Shown here piece by piece: positions 25,985 through 36,020 of a stretch of DNA of 64,000 nucleotides (its first letter is position 1; every line of letters starts with the position of its first letter). The position numbers and the translations under genes were made by a program. The notes under the pieces are model-generated. The model made no database searches. It saw nothing but the letters and a program-made list of their open reading frames with translations, and was not told where the DNA came from. The DNA comes from Rhizobium sp. SSA_523 (GTDB lineage Bacteria > Pseudomonadota > Alphaproteobacteria > Rhizobiales > Rhizobiaceae), in the NCBI RefSeq assembly GCF_030435705.1, contig NZ_CP129381.1, positions 682,001 to 746,000 on the forward strand. Reading direction: 5' to 3'.

Positions 25985-27304
25985 ATGACATTGAAATCCA
26001 TTCTGCTGGGCGCAGTTTCCGCGCTCGCCCTTTCCGGTATCGCCTCCGCCGAGACGCTGACCATTGCGACGGTCAACAATGGCGACATGATCCGCATGCA
26101 GAAGCTTACCGACGACTTCAAGACGAAGAACCCCGGCATCGATCTGGAATGGGTCACGCTGGAAGAAAACGTTCTTCGCCAGCGGGTCACGACGGACATC
26201 GCGACCAAGAGCGGCCAGTACGACATCATGACCATCGGCATCTATGAAGCGCCGATCTGGGGCAAGCAGGGCTGGCTGGCACCGCTTGACACTCTCGCAG
26301 CGGACAAGTCCTACGACGCCGATGATCTTCTTCCGCCGATCCGCTCCGGCCTGACGGTCGACGGCAAGCTGTATGCCGCTCCCTTCTACGGCGAAAGCTC
26401 GATGGTGATGTACCGGAAGGACCTGTTTGACAAAGCGGGCCTGAAAATGCCGGATGCCCCCACCTGGGACTTCATCGCCGATGCCGCCCGCAAGCTGACA
26501 GACAAGTCCTCCGAAACCTACGGCATCTGCCTGCGCGGCAAGGCCGGCTGGGGCGAGAACATGGCCTTCCTGACGGCCGCTTCCAACTCCTTCGGCGCAC
26601 GCTGGTTCGACGAGAACTGGAAGCCGCAATTCGACCAGCCGGAATGGAAGAACACGCTCGACTTCTACGTCAAGCTGATGAAGGATGCCGGTCCTCCGGG
26701 CGCATCCTCGAATGGCTTCAACGAAAATCTCGCGCTGTTCCAGACCGGCAAATGCGGCATGTGGATCGATGCCACGGTCGCCGCCTCCTTCGTGACGAAT
26801 CCGAAGGAAAGCAAGGTCGCCGATCAGGTCGGCTTCGCGCTCGCCCCCGACAATGGTCTCGGCAAGCGCGGCAACTGGTTGTGGTCCTGGAACCTTGCCA
26901 TTCCGGCCGGTTCCAAGAAGGTGGAAGCCGCCGAGAAGTTCATCGCATGGGCAACCAGCAAGGACTACCTCAACCTCGTTGCGGAGAAGGAAGGCTGGGC
27001 GAACGTTCCTCCGGGCACGCGCACCTCGCTCTACAACAATGCCGAATACACCAAGGCTGCGCCTTTCGCGAAAATGACGCTCGACTCGATCAACTCCGCC
27101 GATCCCAAGCAGCCGACCGTCAAGCCTGTGCCCTATGAAGGCGTGCAATACGTTGCCATTCCGGAATTCCAGGGCATCGGCACGGCCGTCGGCCAGCAAT
27201 TCTCGGCAGCGCTGGCCGGCCAGGTCACCGTCGACCAGGCGCTGAAGAATGCGCAGCAGTTGACGGAACGGGAAATGGCGAAGGCCGGCTATCCGAAGAA
27301 GTAA
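25985..27304 (+). CDS. smoE: Polyol ABC transporter substrate-binding protein SmoE
   Basis: 439-residue family 1 solute-binding protein with a signal peptide (MTLKSILLGAVSALALSGIASA). The mature protein opens with ETLTIATVNNGDMIRMQKL, typical of sorbitol/mannitol-binding SmoE. It captures polyols in the periplasm for SmoF/G/K. GGGAGGAAGAG precedes the ATG. A hairpin and a RIME-like repeat separate it from smoF, which fits high binding-protein expression. Confidence 0.92.
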   Translation: MTLKSILLGAVSALALSGIASAETLTIATVNNGDMIRMQKLTDDFKTKNPGIDLEWVTLEENVLRQRVTTDIATKSGQYDIMTIGIYEAPIWGKQGWLAPLDTLAADKSYDADDLLPPIRSGLTVDGKLYAAPFYGESSMVMYRKDLFDKAGLKMPDAPTWDFIADAARKLTDKSSETYGICLRGKAGWGENMAFLTAASNSFGARWFDENWKPQFDQPEWKNTLDFYVKLMKDAGPPGASSNGFNENLALFQTGKCGMWIDATVAASFVTNPKESKVADQVGFALAPDNGLGKRGNWLWSWNLAIPAGSKKVEAAEKFIAWATSKDYLNLVAEKEGWANVPPGTRTSLYNNAEYTKAAPFAKMTLDSINSADPKQPTVKPVPYEGVQYVAIPEFQGIGTAVGQQFSAALAGQVTVDQALKNAQQLTEREMAKAGYPKK

Positions 27305-27320
27305 GACTTCGTGTTTCGTG

Positions 27321-27339
27321 AGCCGCAGTCCATGCGGCT
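27321..27339 (+). terminator. Short hairpin after smoE
   Basis: AGCCGCA-GTCCA-TGCGGCT, a perfect 7-bp stem starting 17 bp after the smoE stop, with no T-run. It is probably an attenuator or 3'-end stabiliser. Confidence 0.5.
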
Positions 27340-27533
27340 CACCCCCTCTGCCCTGCCGGGCATCTCCCCCTCAAGGAGGGAGATCGGCAAGATGCCAGGC
27401 CACTGCAATGACACAACGCTGCAGTGGAATGTCTCGCTGCTGATCGGTGCTGGGGTTTGAGCGGGCGAAACACGGTGATCTCCCCCGCTTCAAGGGGGAG
27501 ATCACCGGCGGGACAGAGGGAGGGGTCCCTCAC
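27338..27533. repeat. RIME-like Rhizobium intergenic mosaic element
   Basis: Two palindromic borders in opposite orientation: CCCCCTCTGCCCTGCCGGGC plus a CTCCCCCTCAAGGAGGGAG stem on the left, and CTCCCCCGCTTCAAGGGGGAG plus a GGCGGGACAGAGGGAGGGG border on the right. The composition and layout match Rhizobium-specific intergenic mosaic elements. It sits inside the smo operon between smoE and smoF, so it is transcribed. Confidence 0.8.
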
Positions 27534-27580
27534 ATCGCAAAACTCAATTCTCAATTTCAACATCGCGGAGGCGTGCTTTC

Positions 27581-28453
27581 ATGGCGACGACCCACACACG
27601 CTCGGCAGCGCGCCTGATGATGGCGCCCTCCGTCATCTTGCTGCTGGCCTGGATGATCGTGCCGCTCTGCATGACCATCTATTTCTCCTTCCTGCGCTAC
27701 AATCTCCTGATGCCGGGCATGGAGGAATTCACAGGCTTCCTGAACTATCAGTTCTTCCTGAGCGATCCGGCCTTTTTCGATGCGCTCATCAACACGCTCC
27801 TCCTGGTCGGCGGGGTCCTCGCCATCACCGTGATCGGCGGCATGGCCTTTGCACTCCTGCTCGATCAGCCGATCTTCGGGCAAGGCATTGTCCGCATCCT
27901 GGTGATTGCGCCCTTCTTCGTCATGCCGACGGTGTCCGCCCTCGTCTGGAAGAACATGTTCATGAACCCGGTGAACGGGCTCTTCGCCTGGATTGCCCGC
28001 AGCCTCGGCTTCGCGCCGGTGGATTTCCTCGCGGCGATCCCGCTGATCTCGGTCATCATCATCGTTGCCTGGCAATGGCTTCCCTTCGCCACGCTGATCA
28101 TGCTCACCGCGCTGCAATCACTTGACGAGGAGCAGAAGGAGGCCGCCGAAATGGACGGCGCCGGCTTTATCCCGCGCTTCATCTATATCGTGCTGCCGCA
28201 CATGGCGCGGGCAATCACCGTCGTGATCCTGATCGAGACCATCTTCCTCCTGTCGGTCTTTGCTGAAATCCTGGTGACCACCAATGGCGGACCGGGCACG
28301 GAAAGCACCAACCTCACTTATCTCGTCTATGCCCAGGCGCTGTTGCAATTCGACATTGGCGGGGCATCCGCCGGCGGCATCGTGGCGGTCATCCTCGCCA
28401 ATATCGTCGCCATTTTCCTCGTCCGCCTCATCGGCAAGAATCTGGAGGCCTGA
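27581..28453 (+). CDS. smoF: Polyol ABC transporter permease SmoF
   Basis: 290-residue MalF-type sugar permease with six or so transmembrane helices and the EAA loop EAAEMDGAGFIPRFIYIVLP that docks the ATPase. Start MATTHTRSAARLMMAPSVI is normal for the family; GCGGAGG lies upstream. It partners with SmoG. Confidence 0.92.
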   Translation: MATTHTRSAARLMMAPSVILLLAWMIVPLCMTIYFSFLRYNLLMPGMEEFTGFLNYQFFLSDPAFFDALINTLLLVGGVLAITVIGGMAFALLLDQPIFGQGIVRILVIAPFFVMPTVSALVWKNMFMNPVNGLFAWIARSLGFAPVDFLAAIPLISVIIIVAWQWLPFATLIMLTALQSLDEEQKEAAEMDGAGFIPRFIYIVLPHMARAITVVILIETIFLLSVFAEILVTTNGGPGTESTNLTYLVYAQALLQFDIGGASAGGIVAVILANIVAIFLVRLIGKNLEA

Positions 28454-28458
28454 AGACA

Positions 28459-29289
28459 ATGGCACGCAAGGTTTCCACCCGCCGCAAGCTGGTCACGAGC
28501 GCCATCGCCTGGACCATCGGGATCCTGATCTTCTTCCCGATCCTGTGGACATTCCTGACCAGCTTCAAGTCCGAGGGCGATGCGATCGCCTCGCCGCCGG
28601 TCTTCCTGTTCTTCCACTGGACGACGGAAAACTACATCGAGGTGCAGAGCCGTTCTGACTACGCGCTGCACTTCTGGAATTCGGTCATCATGTCGCTGGG
28701 CTCCACGCTGCTCGGCCTGCTGATCGCCATTCCTGCCGCCTGGGCCATGGCCTTTTCGCCGACCAAGCGGACCAAGGACGTGCTGATGTGGATGCTGTCG
28801 ACGAAGATGATGCCGCCGGTGGGTGCGCTGATCCCCGTCTATCTGATCTTCCGCGATGCCGGGCTCCTCGATACCCGCATCGGCCTCGTGATCGTCCTGA
28901 CCCTGATCAACCTGCCGATCATCGTCTGGATGCTCTACACCTACTTCAAGGAGATTCCGGGCGAGATTCTCGAAGCCTCCCGCATGGACGGAGCGTCGCT
29001 GGCCAAGGAGATCATCTACGTCCTGACGCCGATGGCGGTCCCCGGCATCGCCTCTACACTCCTGCTCAACATCATTCTGGCATGGAACGAGGCATTCTGG
29101 ACGCTGAACCTCACCACGTCGAAGGCAGCACCGCTGACCACGTTCATCGCCTCCTATTCCAGTCCGGAAGGCCTCTTCTACGCCAAACTGTCGGCCGCTT
29201 CGACCATGGCGATCGCACCGATCCTCATTCTCGGCTGGTTCAGCCAGAAGCAACTTGTTCGCGGATTAACTTTCGGCGCCGTCAAATAG
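28459..29289 (+). CDS. smoG: Polyol ABC transporter permease SmoG
   Basis: 276-residue MalG-type permease. The N-terminus has the RKLVTSAIAWTIGILIFFPI helix, and the EAA loop reads EASRMDGASLAKEIIYVLTP. It starts 5 bp after the smoF stop and forms the translocation pore with it. Confidence 0.92.
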   Translation: MARKVSTRRKLVTSAIAWTIGILIFFPILWTFLTSFKSEGDAIASPPVFLFFHWTTENYIEVQSRSDYALHFWNSVIMSLGSTLLGLLIAIPAAWAMAFSPTKRTKDVLMWMLSTKMMPPVGALIPVYLIFRDAGLLDTRIGLVIVLTLINLPIIVWMLYTYFKEIPGEILEASRMDGASLAKEIIYVLTPMAVPGIASTLLLNIILAWNEAFWTLNLTTSKAAPLTTFIASYSSPEGLFYAKLSAASTMAIAPILILGWFSQKQLVRGLTFGAVK

Positions 29290-29315
29290 GCAGCGGATAA
29301 ACAAGGAACACCCTC

Positions 29316-30320
<1,005 letters not shown>

Positions 30321-30387
30321 TCAATCGCCCGGCGCGCCGGGCGAATGCGACATTTCAAGTTCTGGACCCTTCGAGGACCAATCGATC

Positions 30388-31869
30388 ATGACCGTGAAAC
30401 TTTCTCTCTCTGCGCTCCCGGATCTCGCCAAGACGGCCGCGGTGCCGAGCTACGCGCAAAATCGCCTGCAGGCAGGTATCCTGCATTTCGGTGTCGGCAA
30501 TTTCCATCGCGCCCACCAGGCCGTCTATCTGGACGATCTGTTCAATGAAGGCCTTGACCATGATTGGGGCATTGTCGGAGCCGGCGTTCTGCCCTCCGAT
30601 CAGGCGATGCGGGACAAGCTGTCGGCGCAGGATTTCCTCACCACGGTTGTCGAGCAGGACAATAATCGCACCGCGGCCCGCGTCACGGCGCCGATGATCG
30701 ACATCCTGCCGATCGGTGATGCCGCTGCCATCATTGCAGCGCTTTGCAATCCCCGCATCCGGATCGTGTCGCTTACCATTACCGAAGGTGGCTATTTCAT
30801 AGACGCCAATGGCCAGTTCAATCCGCAGCATCCTGCCATTCAGGCGGATGCCGCCAATCCGGATGGGCCAAAGACGGTCTTCGGCCTGATGATTGCCGGC
30901 CTCAAGGCGCGCCGCGATCGAGGCATCACACCGTTCACCATCATGTCCTGCGATAATATTCCGGGCAATGGCCATGTGACGGAAAGCACCGTGTGCGGCC
31001 TCGCCAGGCTTTCGGATCCGGACCTCGCCGACTGGATCCAAGACAACGTTTCCTTCCCCAACTCCATGGTTGATCGCATCACGCCTGCCACGGGAGCGCG
31101 CGAGATCGATCTCCTGTCCAGCCAGTTCGGTATCGAGGATAACTGGCCGGTCTTTTGCGAGGAATTCAAGCAATGGGTCATGGAGGATCGGTTTCCGGCC
31201 GGCCGGCCCATGCTGGAGCGGGTCGGCGTGCAATTCGTGCCGGACGTTGCACCCTATGAACTGATGAAGATCCGCATCCTGAATGGTGGCCACGCCGCGA
31301 TCGCCTATCCTGCGGCCCTGCTCGACATTCACTTCGTTCATGAAGCCATGGAACATCCGCTGATCCGCGCCTTCCTGGCCAAGCTCGAACATGACGAGAT
31401 CATCCCCGTCGTGCCACCGGTACCGGATACCGATCTTGCAGATTACTTCCGCCTGATCGAGCGGCGGTTCGCAAACCCCAAGATCGGCGACACCATTCCG
31501 CGACTGGCGCAGGACGGCTCCAACCGCCAACCAAAGTTCATTTTGCCCTCCACCGTTGATCGCCTGCAGCGGGGCGAGGATATTGTCGGGCTCTCCCTCG
31601 TCTCCGCATTGTGGTGCCGCTATTTTGCCGGAACCTCGGACAGCGGCCGAGACATCGTCTTCAACGATGCGAGCGCCGAGCGCCTGCACGCCTCGGCCCT
31701 CCAGGCAAAAAGCAATCCCATGGCCTTTCTGGCGCATGATGACATTTTCGGCGCAGTCAGCGGCTCGGCGCATTTCCAGGCCCGTTTCGCGCATGCGCTG
31801 CAAACCCTGTGGACCAAAGGCACTGCCGAAACGCTTCAGCTCTATCTCGACGACGGCCTGGCGGTTTAG
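30388..31869 (+). CDS. mtlK: Mannitol 2-dehydrogenase (polyol-specific long-chain dehydrogenase)
   Basis: 493-residue long-chain mannitol dehydrogenase. The Rossmann start ILHFGVGNFHRAHQAVYLDD, the middle motif VDRITPAT and the substrate/catalytic segment KIRILNGGHAA (with the family's Lys-Asn-His residues) are clear. It oxidises D-mannitol (and often D-arabitol or sorbitol) to the ketose with NAD. Start is MTVKLSLS with GAGGACC upstream. It follows smoK directly, as in rhizobial smo operons, but no separate sorbitol dehydrogenase (smoS) gene is present. Confidence 0.93.
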   Translation: MTVKLSLSALPDLAKTAAVPSYAQNRLQAGILHFGVGNFHRAHQAVYLDDLFNEGLDHDWGIVGAGVLPSDQAMRDKLSAQDFLTTVVEQDNNRTAARVTAPMIDILPIGDAAAIIAALCNPRIRIVSLTITEGGYFIDANGQFNPQHPAIQADAANPDGPKTVFGLMIAGLKARRDRGITPFTIMSCDNIPGNGHVTESTVCGLARLSDPDLADWIQDNVSFPNSMVDRITPATGAREIDLLSSQFGIEDNWPVFCEEFKQWVMEDRFPAGRPMLERVGVQFVPDVAPYELMKIRILNGGHAAIAYPAALLDIHFVHEAMEHPLIRAFLAKLEHDEIIPVVPPVPDTDLADYFRLIERRFANPKIGDTIPRLAQDGSNRQPKFILPSTVDRLQRGEDIVGLSLVSALWCRYFAGTSDSGRDIVFNDASAERLHASALQAKSNPMAFLAHDDIFGAVSGSAHFQARFAHALQTLWTKGTAETLQLYLDDGLAV

Positions 31870-31878
31870 ACTGATGCC

Positions 31879-32589
31879 ATGGAACAGGCTCGTGATTCCC
31901 TGCTGATCTTCGATTGCGACGGCGTGCTGGTGGACAGCGAGCCCCTGTCCATCCGGGTGCTGATCGACGCGGTCGAGGCACATGGCGGCACGCTGGACGA
32001 GGCGGAAGCCTACCGCAAATTTCTGGGCCGCAGCCTGTCCAATCTTGTCCAGGTCCTCGACAGCGATTTCGGGCTTTCCGCCGATGCAGCGTTTCTCGAG
32101 CGCATGCGTCGCGATCTGTATCAGCGATTCAAGCAAGAGCTGAAACCGATCCGGGATGTCGACGCCGCGCTGCAGGTGCTGCCGTATCGCCGATGCGTCG
32201 CTTCGTCGAGCCAGCCCGAGCGCATCCGCCTGTCGCTTGAACTGACGGGCCTGCTGTCGTTTTTCGAGCCGCATATCTTCAGTGCGACCATGGTGGAGCG
32301 CGGCAAGCCGGCGCCGGATCTCTTTCTGCATGCGGCGCGGGAAATGCAGACCGACCCCTCGCGCTGTATCGTGATCGAAGACAGCCCGGCCGGCATCAGG
32401 GCAGCGCAGTCGGCCGGCATGGCCGTGTTCGCCTTCACGGGCGGCTCGCATGCCGATCGTCAGGAATATCGGGCGGAAATCGCAGAGCTTTCTCCCGAGG
32501 TTACATTTGACGCGATGGCCGATTTGCTCCACCTTGTGCACGCATTCAACAGTGGGAGGATCTCTCTTCCGACGCTTCGCCCGACGTGA
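31879..32589 (+). CDS. HAD-superfamily phosphatase/phosphomutase-like protein
   Basis: 236-residue HAD subfamily IA hydrolase. Motif I FDCDGVLVDSEP places Asp12 and Asp14; motif II is ASSSQPE, motif III RGKPAPD, motif IV VIEDSPAG. It probably dephosphorylates a sugar or polyol phosphate. Placed 9 bp after mtlK in the smo operon, it may remove dead-end phosphates or dephosphorylate the operon's inducer, which is inference. Confidence 0.9.
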   Translation: MEQARDSLLIFDCDGVLVDSEPLSIRVLIDAVEAHGGTLDEAEAYRKFLGRSLSNLVQVLDSDFGLSADAAFLERMRRDLYQRFKQELKPIRDVDAALQVLPYRRCVASSSQPERIRLSLELTGLLSFFEPHIFSATMVERGKPAPDLFLHAAREMQTDPSRCIVIEDSPAGIRAAQSAGMAVFAFTGGSHADRQEYRAEIAELSPEVTFDAMADLLHLVHAFNSGRISLPTLRPT

Positions 32590-32645
32590 CAGCAAAGCGC
32601 GCCAGGGCTCTGGTCACAACCGACGGACGAGGGAAGAAACGGTAT

Positions 32646-34247
32646 ATGGGCGATCTGGTGGTGGCGGTCGATGTGGGGACGACCAGCGCACGTGCTGGCG
32701 TCTTCGACCTGTCCGGCCGGCTTCTGGCGAAGGCCCGCCATCCGATCCTGATGGTCCGGCAAAGCGATATTCTTGCCGAGCATTCGTCCGAAGATATCTG
32801 GCAGGCCACCTGCCTGGCCGTTCGTGCGGCCATGGGCGAAGCGGACATCGCGGCGGCCGACGTCAAGGGGATCGGCTTTGACGCAACCTGCTCGCTGGTC
32901 CTGCGCGCCCGGGACGGCACGCCCCTCAGCGTCTCGGCGAGCGGCGGGGCAGGTCTCGACACGATCGTCTGGTTCGATCACCGGGCGGTTGCGCAGGCCG
33001 AGGCCCTCAATGCCACGCACCATCCTGTCCTTCGCTATTGCGGCGGAACGATCTCGCCGGAGATGCAGATCCCGAAGCTGATGTGGCTGAAGCAGCAGAT
33101 GCCGCAATGCTGGGCGCGGATCGGCCATGCGTTCGACCTTGCCGATTTCATGACCTGGCGGGCGACAGGCTCCGCGGCGCGATCGCGCTCTACGCTGAGC
33201 GCGAAGTGGAACTTTCTCGCGCATCGGAATGAGGGATGGGATACGGACTTTCTTGCCGCCGCGGGGCTTGATGATCTGCTCGAAAGAGCGGGTCTGCCGC
33301 AGAGTGGCCGGGCGGTGGGCGACAGCCTGGGCCGCCTGACGCCAGAGGCTGCACGCGACCTTGGCCTCTGCGAGGAATGCCTCGTCTCGCCCGGAATCAT
33401 CGACGCCTATGCCGGTGCGCTGGGGGCGCTTGGTGGCGCTGCGGCGCGGTCGGGTGCCTCGGGCGATCTCGCCTTGATCGGCGGAACATCCAGTTGCGTC
33501 GTCTCCCTATCCTCGCAACCGGTGTTCACCAACAGCCTCTGGGGTCCGTTTCACGGCGCGCTTCTGCCCGATCTATGGCTGGTGGAGGGGAGCCAGTCCG
33601 CCGCGGGGGCGCTGCTTGATCATATCGTCGCCATGCACGCAGCCGGTGGAGAGCCGACCGCGGCACGGCATCACGAGATCATCGAACGCATTACCCTCCT
33701 CAGGCAAGAGCAAGCCTTCGACTTTGGCCGTTCGCTGCACATCCTGCCGGACTTTCACGGCAATCGGGCGCCGCTCGGCGATCCCCGCGCCACGGGCACC
33801 ATAGCCGGCCTGACGCTGGACCGATCCTTCGACGGCCTATGCCGCCTGTATTGGCGCACATGCGTCGCCCTCTCGCTCGGCATTCGCCAGATTCTCGAGA
33901 CCATGATCGCGACAGGCCATCCGGTCGAGACGCTTCACCTGGCAGGCGGCCATGTGCAGAACAGCCATCTGGTGGAACTCTATGCCGATGCAACCGGCTT
34001 CAAGATCCGCGTTCCGGCCGCTCCCGACGCAGTGCTTCTGGGGACCGCCATGGCGGCGGCCGCGGCGGCGGGATGCTTTACCACCCTTGCGGACGCTGCA
34101 AGCGCCATGGATCAGGGCAGCCGGCTGATGCTCCCGAACCCGGCCGCGAGGCGGATCTACGATCGCGACTACGCCAGATTTCGCGCGATGCAGCGCCACA
34201 GAGCGGAACTTGCCGGCATGGATGACGAAGCCGAGGCCGTCAATTGA
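32646..34247 (+). CDS. FGGY-family carbohydrate kinase (ribulokinase/xylulokinase-like)
   Basis: 533-residue FGGY kinase. The phosphate-1 motif is VVAVDVGTTSARAGVFD at the N-terminus, the phosphate-2 motif is LIGGTSSCVVSLS, and the adenosine motif is LHLAGGHVQNSHLVELYADA. The family phosphorylates ketoses (D-ribulose, xylulose) produced by polyol dehydrogenases, fitting its place after mtlK. Start is ATG 32646 with GAGGGAAG; an alternative GTG at 32586 overlaps the HAD stop and would add 20 residues. Confidence 0.9.
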   Translation: MGDLVVAVDVGTTSARAGVFDLSGRLLAKARHPILMVRQSDILAEHSSEDIWQATCLAVRAAMGEADIAAADVKGIGFDATCSLVLRARDGTPLSVSASGGAGLDTIVWFDHRAVAQAEALNATHHPVLRYCGGTISPEMQIPKLMWLKQQMPQCWARIGHAFDLADFMTWRATGSAARSRSTLSAKWNFLAHRNEGWDTDFLAAAGLDDLLERAGLPQSGRAVGDSLGRLTPEAARDLGLCEECLVSPGIIDAYAGALGALGGAAARSGASGDLALIGGTSSCVVSLSSQPVFTNSLWGPFHGALLPDLWLVEGSQSAAGALLDHIVAMHAAGGEPTAARHHEIIERITLLRQEQAFDFGRSLHILPDFHGNRAPLGDPRATGTIAGLTLDRSFDGLCRLYWRTCVALSLGIRQILETMIATGHPVETLHLAGGHVQNSHLVELYADATGFKIRVPAAPDAVLLGTAMAAAAAAGCFTTLADAASAMDQGSRLMLPNPAARRIYDRDYARFRAMQRHRAELAGMDDEAEAVN

Positions 34248-34629
34248 GCTTTGCATTGCCCGAGCCAAAGAGCTCGCGGGCGATCACATTCAGTTCCTTC
34301 GGCTTCTCGCAGAGCGCAAAGCCGGTATAATTCTTCGGAAGGGCGGATGCACTGACGCTTGTTGCGAAGAGGAAGGGGATCTTGCGTTGCACCAGGCGAT
34401 CGGCCACGAGAAAGACGGTCTCATCTCTCAAATGAAGGTCGAGAATGGCGGCATCGACCCGCTCCGTCGCCAGCTTCTCCAGCGCATCGCTTGCGGTGGC
34501 GACAGGACCAATGATCACAACTCCCGCCCGTTTCAGCGCCCGGCCAGTGTCATCCGCAAGGAAATAAGCATCCTCGACGATCAAGATCCGCTTGCCGCGA
34601 AAGAGACCTATGGAATCGGGGTTCTTCAC
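34240..34629 (-). CDS. Stand-alone response regulator receiver protein
   Basis: 129-residue single receiver domain with no output domain. The acidic pocket is Glu19/Asp20 (LIVED), phosphoacceptor Asp64 (AILDLHLRDE), Thr90 (FATS) and Lys109 (CEKP). It should act as a phosphate relay or by protein contact. The start is a GTG at 34629, chosen because AGGAG lies five bases upstream; an ATG ten codons earlier has no ribosome binding site. The 3' end overlaps the FGGY kinase gene by 8 bp on the opposite strand. No cognate histidine kinase is nearby. Confidence 0.88.
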   Translation of the reverse strand: MKNPDSIGLFRGKRILIVEDAYFLADDTGRALKRAGVVIIGPVATASDALEKLATERVDAAILDLHLRDETVFLVADRLVQRKIPFLFATSVSASALPKNYTGFALCEKPKELNVIARELFGSGNAKLN

Positions 34630-34740
34630 TGGGTCTCCTGTTAATTGACGGGATGTCATGCCACGCCGCGCGAAATAGTCATGCGCGGAACAATCTTACG
34701 TGCCGGTGAGGCGCCGTTTTCTGGTCACGCCAGGGGACCA

Positions 34741-34760
34741 ATGCTGGCCTTAACCAGCAT
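34741..34760. terminator. Perfect 7-bp hairpin in the region before the LacI gene
   Basis: ATGCTGG-CCTTAA-CCAGCAT. It lies in the 308-bp gap between the divergent receiver gene and the LacI gene (34630-34937). There is no T-run on either strand. The gap otherwise holds the LacI operator at 34910-34927 and no gene. Confidence 0.35.
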
Positions 34761-34909
34761 CCACACCAACAGTTCCTGACGGGGCCGTGATTTGCCGCTT
34801 TCTCCACAGAGGCATTGAGACTGTGTGATCCGGAGCCCTCACCTTGATGTGGAAAGGGTTCAACGCATGAGGATGGACTCGACATGGCGCTGTGGCTTCG
34901 GTACAAGAT

Positions 34910-34927
34910 TGATTAATCGATTAATCA
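34910..34927. promoter_or_regulatory. Perfect 18-bp palindrome, LacI-family operator
   Basis: TGATTAATCGATTAATCA is a perfect palindrome with the central CG typical of LacI/PurR-type operators, ending 10 bp before the LacI-family start codon. It should mediate autorepression and control of the downstream operon. Confidence 0.8.
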
Positions 34928-34937
34928 GGGCAGATGC

Positions 34938-36020
34938 ATGTCCCTTCCGCGCGCCGGCTCCAGTTTGCACCAGATCGCATCGCTTCTCGGCGTGTCGTCG
35001 GCAACCGTGTCGAATGCCCTGGCGGGAAAAGGCCGCGTTTCTGCCGAGCTGGTGGAAAAGATCCGGCTGACGGCGTCGCAGCTCGGCTATGTTCCCAGTC
35101 AGACAGGGCGGGCCTTGCGCACCGGCCGCACCCATGTTCTCGGCCTGGTCCTGCCCAATATCGCGAACCCGCTTTTCCCGCAGATTGCACAAGCCATAGA
35201 GCAATGCGCTGCCAAGGCCGGCTACGGCATACTGATTGCCGATTCCCACGGCGATATCGCCGCACAGACAGCGGCCATCAAGCGGTTGATCGAGCGTTCC
35301 GTCGACGGGATCATCGTCGTGCCCCGCCGCGGAACCCGAATTGCGGATGCCGGACGACCTGTCGCGGTCATCGACAGTCCCTCCACGCCCGGCAATACGG
35401 TTTCCGCCGATCACTGGCAGGGCGGCCAGGCCATTGTCGACCATCTCGCCGCTCTTGGCCACAGACAGTTTCTGCTGATCGGCAACAACCCCGATTCCAA
35501 CGTGCAGAATGATCGGATCGGCGGGATGAGGTCACGGCTCCCGGCGGGAGGCCGCGCGGAGATCCTGTGGATCGAGCTGCATGAGAGGCAGCGGGGAAGC
35601 GGCGTGCTGCTCGGTCTCAGGGAGAAGGTGGCGGAGGGCTTTACGGCCTTCTGCGCGGTCTCGGACCTCCACGCCTTGCGAGCCCTTACCGAATTGCAGG
35701 GTGCCGGGATCGCTGTTCCGCAACAGGCGAGCGTGACCGGTTTCGACGATCTGGTCTTCTCATCCGTCATCACGCCTGGTCTCACCACGGTGCGGATGGA
35801 CATGGCGCTCATTGCGGAGATCGCCATACGGTCTCTGACACAGACAATCGAGCACGAGACGATGGCCACACAGGAACAACCGCGGCAGGCACGAAGCACG
35901 CTTGTCGCTGCGGAACAAAAAAGCGTGCCAATGGCGCTGGTCGTCCGTCAGACCTCTGGACGGGCAGCGCAACAAAAACAACCGATGATGGATCTGCTTC
36001 CGGAAGGAGAACACGGATGA
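34938..36020 (+). CDS. LacI-family transcriptional regulator
   Basis: 360-residue repressor. The HTH is SLHQIASLLGVSSATVSNALAGKGRVS (about residues 9-35), followed by the hinge helix region (GYVPSQTGRALRTGRT) and a periplasmic-binding-protein-like effector domain ending in the usual TGFDDLVFSSVITPGLTTV. It is the first gene of an operon: its stop overlaps the binding-protein start (36017-36020). It probably represses nucleoside or purine uptake and catabolism genes, with a purine-like effector (inference from neighbours). Confidence 0.93.
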   Translation: MSLPRAGSSLHQIASLLGVSSATVSNALAGKGRVSAELVEKIRLTASQLGYVPSQTGRALRTGRTHVLGLVLPNIANPLFPQIAQAIEQCAAKAGYGILIADSHGDIAAQTAAIKRLIERSVDGIIVVPRRGTRIADAGRPVAVIDSPSTPGNTVSADHWQGGQAIVDHLAALGHRQFLLIGNNPDSNVQNDRIGGMRSRLPAGGRAEILWIELHERQRGSGVLLGLREKVAEGFTAFCAVSDLHALRALTELQGAGIAVPQQASVTGFDDLVFSSVITPGLTTVRMDMALIAEIAIRSLTQTIEHETMATQEQPRQARSTLVAAEQKSVPMALVVRQTSGRAAQQKQPMMDLLPEGEHG

